Below are positions 33,235 to 41,444 of a stretch of 64,000 bases of DNA, in pieces; positions within the stretch are counted from its first letter, which is position 1; each line of letters starts with the position of its first letter. The DNA comes from JAFGBI01 sp964454025 (GTDB lineage: Bacteria > Myxococcota_A > Polyangia > Polyangiales > Polyangiaceae): assembly GCA_964454025.1 (NCBI GenBank), contig CAYVRP010000016.1, forward strand, positions 1 to 64,000. The letters run 5' to 3'. The notes below the pieces were generated by a model. It saw only the letters and a program-made list of their open reading frames with translations, made no database searches and was not told the origin of the DNA. The position numbers were made by a program, and so were the translations under genes.

Positions 33235-33356
33235 GTGGTGATGAGCGGGGTGCGCCTCCGGCAGCGCTCATCCAGGAGCCGGAAGAAGGCGTGGGACTGC
33301 TGGGGGCGGAGATCGAGGTCGCAGGCCAGGCAGCGGATACCGAACGTCGCGTCCCC
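33183..33356 (-). pseudogene. possible IstB (IS21) ATPase remnant
   Basis: One minus-strand frame reads LRPQQSHAFFRLLDERCRRR followed by TPLITTYLEHGRAGR. This resembles the C-terminal part of IstB, the IS21 helper ATPase (L-x-x-x-x-A-x-x-x-F-x-L-I-x-x-R-Y-E-R-x-S-x-I-L-T-S-N). The rest of the gene and the transposase istA are missing. Short match, so low confidence. Confidence 0.35.
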
Positions 33357-33693
33357 GCGGGCGCGCGAGGCGACCGAGCGCGTCCTCGGAGGGGAGGCGC
33401 TGGCTGTCGTTCACGAACCCGCTCTCGTCGCGCTCCGTCGGCGGCACGCGAGCGGGCAGACAGCGCTCGAGCTGGGCGCGCGGTCGCGCCACGCCGTGAC
33501 CTCCGCGTCGCTCAGGGCATGAGCAGCCCCGTGGCCACCGCGTGCCACGCGCGTACGCGAAACCCGCACCCGGTGCACCACCCAGTGGGCGCGACGTCGA
33601 AGGTCACGCCGAGCGCGATGCCCCCACCGTGGCGGCCACGCCGCCGTCGCCCGAGCCCCCGCGGCGCCGCGCCCGCGATGAGGAGCGGGGCGC
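33357..33693. other. intergenic stretch with no gene
   Basis: Frame-mixed, Arg/Pro-rich open frames on both strands, none natural-looking. The stop of the five-haem cytochrome is at the right end. Confidence 0.45.
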
Positions 33694-35343
33694 TCAGTCC
33701 GACGGCGGCGGCACGGTCCGGCGACAGGAGGCGAGCGTCGTCGCGGAGGCGGGGGCCATCGCGGAGTAGTAGCGCCCGAACCGCGCCGGCTCCGGAGCGG
33801 CGACGGCGCGCAGGTTCTCGGCCCAGCGATGGCCGATCGGCTGGTAGAGGAGCGCGGCGGTGATCTCCAGGGTCCCGGCGATGTCCGGCAGCGCGATCCG
33901 GTAGCGTAGCTCGTCAGCGCCCCCGGTGAAGTCCGGATCCGTCGCCGCGGCGCCGTAGACGGCCACGTCGGCGGGCGCGGTGCGCCGGTCGAACCCCGTC
34001 GGCAGCAGGCGGTTGTCCTTGAGGTAACGGGTCGCGGTGAGCAGTCCGGTCGTGACCGCCCCGGACGGATCGCCGAGGATGGGCTCGTAGATCTGGACCT
34101 GATCGGGGCGCTCGATCACCCCGTAGTGGGGCTCGAAGCGCGTCCCGTCGGCGGCGTTGTCGTTGCCGGTGATGGAGCCGTCACGCGCCAGCGCCCCCGA
34201 CTCGAACACCAGGCTGCCGCTCGCGTCGCGGACCGCCAGGTGGATCCAGACTCGCCGCGAAGGGTAGGCCGTCGGCAGCTTGTGCCCGGCGTGGTTCTCG
34301 ACGCGCAGATCCACGACGAGCGAGCCCGCCGACCGTTCGGCGCGGGTGATGGCCAGCGTGGCCGAGCGCCGCTCGAGCTGCTCGCGGGCGCCCGCCGCGG
34401 TCGCCTCGAGCTCGGTGGGGAAGGCCGTGACGCCGAGCTCACCACGGAAGCGGCCCAGCATGCCCAGGACGAACGCGTTGCCGCCGCGGAAGACGTGCGG
34501 CCGCATGCCCGGATGGGGCTGGGCGAGCACGCTGGTGATGGGCGTCGGGTCGGCCTCGGGGAGCAGGTGGCAGTCCTGGCAGGAGCTGCGCGTGGCGTGG
34601 TCGCTGTGCCGCCACTCGAGGTACGGCACCTGCTCGGCGAGCTGGCCCGTGACCGAGCCGTCCGGGCCGAGCGAGTGGGTGAAGAGGGTGTGGCAGGTGG
34701 CGCAGACCTCCGAGGTCTGCAGGTGGTCGGCCTGGCGCTGCTCGAACCCCGACGAGCTGCGCATCACCCGCGACCGACCCGCGTCGACCGGGTACTTGCC
34801 GAAGAGCGGGCGCCGGCCGAGGGGCAGGCGGCGGTCGATGACGAACCCGCCGACGAAGCTCTCGGCCGTGCCCAGCTTCTCGGCCGTGATCTGGTGGCAG
34901 ACGGTGCAGGAGACGCCGTCCGCGGCCAGGGCGGCCAGGGGCGTCGCCGCGCGACCGATCGGCAGGTGGGCGAAGATCTCGCCCTGGCCGCCGGCGACGT
35001 GGGCGGTGAAGCGCGCCATCGGCATGTGGCACTTGGAGCACTCGTCCTCGATCGCGGCGGCGGCCGTCGGGTGCTCGAGCGACTCGCGACGGATCGCGGC
35101 CTGCCAGTACGGGTCCCGCGCCGCGTTGGCCATCATGGACGCGCGCCAGTCGACCCCGATGGACACGTCCCGGCCGGACGGGGTGGTGAGCCCGCTGTGG
35201 CAGGCGATGCACTGCCCGCTCGGCGCGAAGAGCACGGGCGGCTTGCCGGCCCGCGGGCGCCGCTGCGCGGCGGCGGGGAGCGCCAGCAGCGCCGCGAACG
35301 TCGCGGTGGCGAGCGTCGTCCTCAGCGGTCGTCGGATCGTCAT
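33694..35343 (-). CDS. five-haem c-type cytochrome
   Basis: A 549-residue secreted multihaem cytochrome. Signal peptide over residues 10-27 (LATATFAALLALPAAAQ). Five CxxCH haem-binding motifs: CIACH, CSKCH, CTVCH, CATCH and CQDCH, all within the first 270 residues. Other His residues between them (for example HMPMARFTAHVAGG and LEWRHSDHATR) could be distal ligands. The C-terminal 250 residues have no haem motif and form a beta-rich domain (SLVVDLRVENHAGHKLPTAY, then TAYPSRRVWIHLAVRD). This cytochrome-c554-like N-terminus plus beta-domain arrangement is seen in periplasmic or surface electron-transfer proteins. ATG 35343 follows GAGGTG; it is seven bases after the stop of the cytochrome/barrel gene, so the two form an operon. 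Confidence 0.93.
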   Translation of the reverse strand: MTIRRPLRTTLATATFAALLALPAAAQRRPRAGKPPVLFAPSGQCIACHSGLTTPSGRDVSIGVDWRASMMANAARDPYWQAAIRRESLEHPTAAAAIEDECSKCHMPMARFTAHVAGGQGEIFAHLPIGRAATPLAALAADGVSCTVCHQITAEKLGTAESFVGGFVIDRRLPLGRRPLFGKYPVDAGRSRVMRSSSGFEQRQADHLQTSEVCATCHTLFTHSLGPDGSVTGQLAEQVPYLEWRHSDHATRSSCQDCHLLPEADPTPITSVLAQPHPGMRPHVFRGGNAFVLGMLGRFRGELGVTAFPTELEATAAGAREQLERRSATLAITRAERSAGSLVVDLRVENHAGHKLPTAYPSRRVWIHLAVRDASGSLVFESGALARDGSITGNDNAADGTRFEPHYGVIERPDQVQIYEPILGDPSGAVTTGLLTATRYLKDNRLLPTGFDRRTAPADVAVYGAAATDPDFTGGADELRYRIALPDIAGTLEITAALLYQPIGHRWAENLRAVAAPEPARFGRYYSAMAPASATTLASCRRTVPPPSD

Positions 35344-35350
35344 CGACACC

Positions 35351-36526
35351 TCACCACCCCTCCAGGACGCCGCCGTCGAACCAGTCCCAGAGCACGTAGA
35401 ACAGCAGCTCCGTGGGGCGCGAGTCGAGCTCGGTCATGGGCAGCCGAACCCCGACGTTGGCCATGACGTGCTGGCGCGCGCTGAGGCTCACCTGCAGCTC
35501 GGGGATGAAATCCCAGTGGGTGCTCGCCCCCGACTCGAGGGCGCGGGCCGCGGTGAGCTCGACCATCGGCGACCAGACCCGGCCCCAGGGGCGCGGCCGA
35601 TAGCTGTTGCCGACGGCCAGGCGCCCGAAGACCTCCCGCTCGGCGAGCTCGGTCTCGATGGGGAGCTCGAAGCCGCCCTGCACCTGCAAGAAGCCGGTAC
35701 CAGCCACGATCTGCCCGGCGGAGAGGAAGGGCTCGATCATGACCGTGTCCCGGCCGTAGCCGTCGCCTGCGTCGCCCGTCGGCAGGAACGCTTCGGTCGC
35801 GAGCGTGAGGATCGAGCCGGACCGGACGCTGTGCACCAGCACCCGCTTCAGCCCGACCCCGACATCGCCGGCGCCCTCCGCCCAACGCCCCGCCACGCCG
35901 GGTTCGTCGGGCTCGACCTCGCGGAACCCGAAGGGGAGCGAGGCCTCGAGCTGGTAGCGGGCCCCGAGGCGCGCACCGTAGATGAGCTTGCCGGCGACGT
36001 CCGTCGGTCCCTCGAGCGCGGCGCTGGCCGCGACCACCACCTCGTCCTCCACGTACGCCTTGCTGGTCACCTGCGCTCGCGGCAGGTTGAGCTCCCCTTG
36101 GGGCCACCGCCGCTCGGGGCAGAAGGACTTGACGTGGGCGACGATCCGCTCGAGCTCCGCGTCGGTCCGCGCTCCCTCGAAGCTCGGCATCGTCCGATCG
36201 AAGCCGCGCGCCGGCCCGCCGCGATGCGCCACCGCCAGCCAGTCTCGGCGCGGCTCGCGGGACGCGAAATTGCAGTCGGTGAAGTCCGGCAGCGGCAGAT
36301 CGAAGCCGACCTCGCTCCGGGGCGCGCCGCGTCCGGCGGCCCCGTGGCACGAGGCGCAGGTCTTCAGGAACAGGGCCTCACCGGACTCGGGCAGGCGGGC
36401 GGCGCCGGGTGCGGAGTCCTGCGCGTGGGCGACGCGAGCCCCTCGCTGCAGGGCGAGCACGCCGAGCGTGATCGAGGTGACGACGACGCACCAGCAGAGG
36501 GACGTCCGGGCAGCGCGGAATGACAT
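35351..36526 (-). CDS. class I cytochrome c fused to an outer-membrane-type beta-barrel
   Basis: A 391-residue exported protein combining two parts. Signal peptide to about residue 35. Residues about 45-135 are a small class I cytochrome c with CASCHGAAGRG as the haem site and TMPSFEG as the distal Met region. Residues 150-391 are beta-strand rich (VVVAASAALEGPTDVAGKLI, GARYQLEASLPFGFREVE, VQGGFELPIETELAEREVFG, HVMANVGVRLPMTELDSRPT) and end in YVLWDWFDGGVLEGW, an aromatic terminal residue as in outer-membrane barrels. The fusion would put a single haem at the inner mouth of a pore, next to the separate five-haem cytochrome encoded downstream. A porin-cytochrome conduit for electron export is a reasonable inference. 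Confidence 0.88.
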   Translation of the reverse strand: MSFRAARTSLCWCVVVTSITLGVLALQRGARVAHAQDSAPGAARLPESGEALFLKTCASCHGAAGRGAPRSEVGFDLPLPDFTDCNFASREPRRDWLAVAHRGGPARGFDRTMPSFEGARTDAELERIVAHVKSFCPERRWPQGELNLPRAQVTSKAYVEDEVVVAASAALEGPTDVAGKLIYGARLGARYQLEASLPFGFREVEPDEPGVAGRWAEGAGDVGVGLKRVLVHSVRSGSILTLATEAFLPTGDAGDGYGRDTVMIEPFLSAGQIVAGTGFLQVQGGFELPIETELAEREVFGRLAVGNSYRPRPWGRVWSPMVELTAARALESGASTHWDFIPELQVSLSARQHVMANVGVRLPMTELDSRPTELLFYVLWDWFDGGVLEGW

Positions 36527-36734
36527 GGGGAAGTTGCTCCGTCCCGGTGGCGAGCAGGGCCTGTTTCGCCAGGGAGCCCCGGGGCGTCAAGCTCGCATGG
36601 GGCTGTCAGCGGGGTTCGGCCGCGATTTCACGGCGCCGCGCCCGGTCGGCTGGGCGCGGCTTGCCCTCCCGGTGGCGCAGGAAGATCAATGAAGAGGCCA
36701 AGCCCGGCACTGGGTCGGTGGTCGGAGGTGGGTC

Positions 36735-39700
36735 ATGCGGTCCTCTTCTGTGCGTCGGTCGTTCCGCATCCCGCAGCCGCTCGCTTGCCTCCTGCTCCTG
36801 CTCGGGGCCGGGCTCCTCGGAGCCGCGTGCGGTCCGCAGGAGGAGCCGCTCGCCCCGGACACGAACACCTGGGCGGAGCTCCGGAGCGTGCGCCGGGGGA
36901 TCACCGTCGTCCCGCCGTCGGGCACGGCGCGGGCGCCGTACCCGCGCGAGCGCCTCGCAGACGGGACGACGGTGCGCGTGGACGCGGGGGGCCTCGCCTG
37001 GATCCGCCACGACGGCGGCACGACGCTGCTGGTGCGCGGTCCGGCGCGGCTCCGGCAGCGCCCGGCGGCGTTCGAGCTCGAGCAGGGGCGCGTCTTCGTC
37101 GACGTCCCGCCGGATCAGACCGCCCAGCTGGTGACGCCCCAGGGGCCGATGACGCTGGCCGCGGTGCGCGCCAGCGTCGAGGTATCACCGGGCGGGGCGC
37201 CCGAGGCCTACGTCCTGCGTGGCGAGGTGCGGCACCGGGGCGTCCGCGCGCGCGCCGGCGAGCGGCTGGTGCACGAGAGGGAGGGCCTGAAGGCCGTCCC
37301 CGCCGTCGCCTGGGAGGACTGGACCGGGGGGCTGGCGACCACGGATCGCGTGCCGGCGCCGGCGCCCTTCGGGATCGGGACCGTCGGCGCGCGGCGACCC
37401 GGGGAGCAGGGCCACGCGCGGTTTCCGCTCGCGATCCAGAAGCTCGCGGTGAAGGTGGAGGTCCGCGGCGACTTCGCCCTCACCGAGGTGGAGCAGCCCT
37501 TCTTCAACCCCAGCTCGGAGGTGGTCGAGGGGCTCTACGGCTTCCGCACGCCCGTCGGGGCGACCTTCGAGCGGTTCGGCGTCGACCGCGGGGGCCGCAT
37601 CGCCTGGGGCCACGTCGAGGAGAAGGTCGCGGCCGCCGCGCAGTACCAGTCCAACGTCTACGCGGGCTCGACCGAGGATCCGGCGCTGCTCGAGTGGGAG
37701 GCCGCGGGCGTCTACCGCGCGCGCCTGTACCCGATCCAGGCCGGTGAGACGCGGCGAGTGGTCGCGCGCTACTCGGAGTGGCTGGGCCGGACGGGCGCGG
37801 AGGGCGAGCGGCGCCTGTACGTCTTCCCGATGGCGGCCGAGGGCGCGGAGGAGTCGCTCCCGCGCATCGAGGAGTTCACCTTCACCCTGGACCTGGGCGC
37901 CGCGCGCGCCACCGTGGTGCGCGCGGGCATGGCGGGCGTGCGGCGCGGCAACGAGATCCGGGTGCGCGCCCAGGATCTCGTGCCGCGGAGTGACCTCGCG
38001 GTGGAGCTCTACGACGGTGGGGTCGACGGGGTGGGCGGGTACCGCGCGGATCACGCGCTCGCGCTCGACTCCCTGCCCCGCCGCGAGCGCGAGGCGGCGC
38101 GGGACGCCGTCGCGAAGGAGCCCGACTACCTGGTGGTGCCGCTGCGCGCGACGGACGTCCCGCTGGCCGCGGGCGGGCTCGACCTGGCGATCGTGATCGA
38201 CGCTTCCGCCGCGACCGACGGGGGCTCGCTCGCGCTCGCGCGGGCCGCCACGGGCGCCCTGCTCGCACACCTGGGCGCCGACGATCGCGTGGCGGTGTGG
38301 GTCGGCGCCGACGCGCTGCGCCCCGTCACCCCGCGCAGCGGGAAGCTCTCCGCGGTCGACCCGGCGCTCCGCGCCGAGGTGGGGGCCGCGCTCGCGCGCG
38401 TCGCGCCGGGCGGCGCCACCGATCTGGGCAAGATGCTCGGCGACGCCGCGGTCGCGCTCGATCCCGCCCGGCGCGGCGCGGTGGTCTACGTCGGCGACGG
38501 CCGCCCGACCGTAGGCGAGCTTGGCCTCGATGGGCTCCGGCAGCGCCTCGCGAAGCTGGCGCGGCCGGTCCGCGTCTACGCGCTCGCGGTGGGGGTGGGC
38601 GCCGACCTCGGGATCCTCGGCGGGCTGTCCCGCGGCGGCTTCGCGGTGCGGGTCGAGGACGGCTTCGGCGCCGCGCGCCGGGCCCTCGAGCTGCTCGAGC
38701 ACGCGGAGCGGCCCGTGTGGCTCGGCGCCAGCGTCGATCTTGGCCCGGCGGTGGAGCGGGTCTACCCCCGCGACACCAGCGCCTGGGTGGCCGACGAGAG
38801 CGTGGTCCTCGTCGGGCGCCTCTCGGGCCGGGAGCCCCCGAAGCGCGTCGTGCTGGGAGGACCCGCGGGGCGGCGCGAGGTCGAGCTCACCGTGCGGCCG
38901 CTCGCCGATCAGGGAGACGCCGCCCGGCGCTGGGGGCTCGGGCGGCTCGCCGAGCTGCTCGACGAGGGCGCGGGGCCGGCGGCCATGGTCGATCTCGGCT
39001 CGCGGCAGGGGCTCATCACGCCCGTCACCTCGCTCTACGTGCCCACGACCCGCGAGCTCGCGAGCGACTACGACGGGGCGGAGCAGCCCGCGACGCGCGA
39101 GGAGGAGGGGCGGTCGGGTCGGCCGGGGCTTGTCGGACGGCTCCTGCTCCGGCGCAAGGCCGCCGCGTCCGCGCCGATGGTGGCCGCGAGCGCCGCGCCC
39201 GCGCCCACTGCGGAGGTCGTGGCCGCCGAGGTGGAAGACGGCGCCTCGACGCGGGCGAGGGGCGAGGCCGCCGCGCGCGACAGAGCGGACGAGGCGGCGC
39301 CGCCGACCGCCGCGCGGCCCGCGGCACCGAGGCTGGCGCGGGAGGTCGCGCCGCCGGCGCCCGCGGCCGATTCGCCCGTGGCCCGCGCCGCGGCCCTGAG
39401 GGAGGCGAGCGAGCTCGGGACGAGCGGCGTGCTCGCCGACAGCGCCAGCGGTGAGGCCGACGCCGTGGCGGTGCCGCCGGGCGCCGCGCCCCGGAGTCGC
39501 CACACGTCGCTCGGTCAGGAGGCGGCCGACCTCGGCGCGCCCGGGGGAGCCGGCCTCGGGCTATCGGGGGTCGGCGCGGGCGGCGGCGGGGAAGGGCTGG
39601 GCGAGGGCGTCTCGCTCAAGGCGGCCTCGGCCCCGGGGGCCGGCGAGGGCGTCGGCTCCGGGCACGGTCGCCTCGGGGCCACCCGCGCCACCCGGGTGCC

Positions 39701-41444
39701 GGTCTTGCGCCTGGGCTCCGCCTCCGTCGAGGGCGGCCTGCCGCCGGAGGTGATCCAGCGGATCGTGCGCCAGAGCTACGGCCGCTACCGGATGTGCTAC
39801 GAGCAGGGGCTCGCCCGGAACCCGAACCTCACCGGGCGCGTCGCCGTCCGCTTCGTCATCGGGCCCGACGGCGCCGTGGAGACGATCGGCAACCAGGGCT
39901 CCGATCTGCCGGACGCCGACGTGGTGGGCTGCGTCGTGACGTCGTTCCGGGGGCTCGATTTCCCCCCTCCGGAGTACGGGAGGGTCACGGTCGTCTACCC
40001 GATCCTCTTCGCGCCCGATGGCGGGGCCGCCGGCACCGCCGCCGCCGAGGCCGTCGCGCCCACGCTCTTGGTGCGGGTGCTGCCGCGGGTGCCGATCCTG
40101 TGCGGCGACGCCGCGCGGGTGTCGCTCGAGGAGCGGGTGGCCCTCTGGATCGAGCGACTGGCGCAGGTCCGGGATCAGGCGCCGGCCGTGGCGGCCGTCT
40201 ATTCCCGCGCGCTGCGCCAGTGCGAGGCGTCGTCCCCGCGCGAGCGAGCGCGCCTGCTCGCCCTGATGCTGGACGCGATGAGCACCGTTCGCGGTCAGGT
40301 GGAGCTCTGGCGGACGATGCGGGACCAGCTCGGGGCCGCGGACCTGCTCTATCGCGGCATCCTCGCTCGCACCAAGACCGCGGCCCAGATCCGGGAGCTC
40401 CACGACGCGCTGGGGCTGCGATCCGTCGACCCCGGGGTCCTCGCCAAGACCCTCGCCGCCGCCAAGGAGCCGCGGCAGCGGATCGCCAAGCTCCGCGCGC
40501 TCCGCGACCAGTTCCCGGACGACCTGGTCCTCGCGCTCCGGCTGCTCGAAGCGCTCGAGGACGCCGGCGATGAGGCCGGCGCCCGCGTGCTCGCCGCGGA
40601 GCTCCGGGCGCGCGCCGACGCCGAGGCCGGCGTGCGGACGGCCGTGGGCGAGCTCTTCCTGCGCCTCGCGGGGCGGGCCAACAGCGCCGGCGAGCGGGCC
40701 GCGGCGATCGCGGAGGCGCGGCGCGCCTTCGGCGAGATCGTCGAGTTTTCGCCCGCCGACCCGGTGGCGCGCCGGCGCCTCGGCGACCTGCTGCGGGCGC
40801 ACGGCTGGCATGCCGAGGCGCGGCGCCAGTACGAAACCCTCGCGCAGCTCACCCCCGACGACCCCGCCGTGGCGCTCCTGATCGCGGCGGCCGCCCAGGG
40901 GGAAGGGCGGCTCGAGGAAGCGGTGCGGTGGACGGAGAAGGGCATCGACGCCGGCGCCCCGGACGTGGCCCAGGGTCCGGCGATCACGGCGCGCACCTTC
41001 GCGACCACCTTCCTCGCCTGGGGGCGGCTCGACGCGGCAGCGCGGGAGAAGGAGCGCGAGGCGCTGGCGGCGCGCGCGCGCCGGCTGCTCAAGGAGCCGG
41101 CGACGAAGGCGGCGCGCGTGACGCTGACCTTCACGCACCCGGACTTCCACCCGACGCTCTGGAGCAACGCGCTCGGCGCGCCGATGCCGGCGGCGATCGG
41201 GGATCTCACGCTCGGCATCGCGGAGGCGGTGGTGCCCCTGCGCGACGACGCCGCCGTGGAGGTCCGGGTCGAGCCGGCGGAGCTCGCGGCGGCCGGCCGC
41301 CTCGGCGTCGAGGCGGTCCTCACCGTGGTCTTCGCCGAGCTCGACCGGCGCGAGCGGATCGTGCGGGTCCCCATCCGGTATGGTCCAGGCTCGCCCGCCG
41401 TCCAGCGCTTCGTGCTCCGCGGTCAGGAGGTGCTCCGTGGCTAG
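36735..41444 (+). CDS. giant VIT/vWA protein with FecR-like, AgmX and TPR regions
   Basis: A 1569-residue lipoprotein. Lipobox LGAAC ends at Cys33. Order by residue: FecR-like domain (about 45-190, GTTLLVRGPARLRQRPAAFE), VIT domain (about 226-350, VVEGLYGFRTPVGATFERFG, then EEKVAAAAQYQSNVYAGSTE), vWA domain (about 480-690, LDLAIVIDASAATDGG), an Ala-rich linker (about 780-990), an AgmX/PglI C-terminal-type domain (about 1000-1095, VIQRIVRQSYGRYRMCYEQG, then LTGRVAVRFVIGPDGAVETI) and TPR-like repeats (about 1220-1450). The vWA metal site reads DASAA, lacking the second Ser of D-x-S-x-S. The GYR-type AgmX domain is a myxobacterial hallmark linked to gliding or envelope complexes. ATG 36735 follows GGAGGTG. 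The last eight bases overlap the next gene. Confidence 0.95.
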   Translation: MRSSSVRRSFRIPQPLACLLLLLGAGLLGAACGPQEEPLAPDTNTWAELRSVRRGITVVPPSGTARAPYPRERLADGTTVRVDAGGLAWIRHDGGTTLLVRGPARLRQRPAAFELEQGRVFVDVPPDQTAQLVTPQGPMTLAAVRASVEVSPGGAPEAYVLRGEVRHRGVRARAGERLVHEREGLKAVPAVAWEDWTGGLATTDRVPAPAPFGIGTVGARRPGEQGHARFPLAIQKLAVKVEVRGDFALTEVEQPFFNPSSEVVEGLYGFRTPVGATFERFGVDRGGRIAWGHVEEKVAAAAQYQSNVYAGSTEDPALLEWEAAGVYRARLYPIQAGETRRVVARYSEWLGRTGAEGERRLYVFPMAAEGAEESLPRIEEFTFTLDLGAARATVVRAGMAGVRRGNEIRVRAQDLVPRSDLAVELYDGGVDGVGGYRADHALALDSLPRREREAARDAVAKEPDYLVVPLRATDVPLAAGGLDLAIVIDASAATDGGSLALARAATGALLAHLGADDRVAVWVGADALRPVTPRSGKLSAVDPALRAEVGAALARVAPGGATDLGKMLGDAAVALDPARRGAVVYVGDGRPTVGELGLDGLRQRLAKLARPVRVYALAVGVGADLGILGGLSRGGFAVRVEDGFGAARRALELLEHAERPVWLGASVDLGPAVERVYPRDTSAWVADESVVLVGRLSGREPPKRVVLGGPAGRREVELTVRPLADQGDAARRWGLGRLAELLDEGAGPAAMVDLGSRQGLITPVTSLYVPTTRELASDYDGAEQPATREEEGRSGRPGLVGRLLLRRKAAASAPMVAASAAPAPTAEVVAAEVEDGASTRARGEAAARDRADEAAPPTAARPAAPRLAREVAPPAPAADSPVARAAALREASELGTSGVLADSASGEADAVAVPPGAAPRSRHTSLGQEAADLGAPGGAGLGLSGVGAGGGGEGLGEGVSLKAASAPGAGEGVGSGHGRLGATRATRVPVLRLGSASVEGGLPPEVIQRIVRQSYGRYRMCYEQGLARNPNLTGRVAVRFVIGPDGAVETIGNQGSDLPDADVVGCVVTSFRGLDFPPPEYGRVTVVYPILFAPDGGAAGTAAAEAVAPTLLVRVLPRVPILCGDAARVSLEERVALWIERLAQVRDQAPAVAAVYSRALRQCEASSPRERARLLALMLDAMSTVRGQVELWRTMRDQLGAADLLYRGILARTKTAAQIRELHDALGLRSVDPGVLAKTLAAAKEPRQRIAKLRALRDQFPDDLVLALRLLEALEDAGDEAGARVLAAELRARADAEAGVRTAVGELFLRLAGRANSAGERAAAIAEARRAFGEIVEFSPADPVARRRLGDLLRAHGWHAEARRQYETLAQLTPDDPAVALLIAAAAQGEGRLEEAVRWTEKGIDAGAPDVAQGPAITARTFATTFLAWGRLDAAAREKEREALAARARRLLKEPATKAARVTLTFTHPDFHPTLWSNALGAPMPAAIGDLTLGIAEAVVPLRDDAAVEVRVEPAELAAAGRLGVEAVLTVVFAELDRRERIVRVPIRYGPGSPAVQRFVLRGQEVLRG

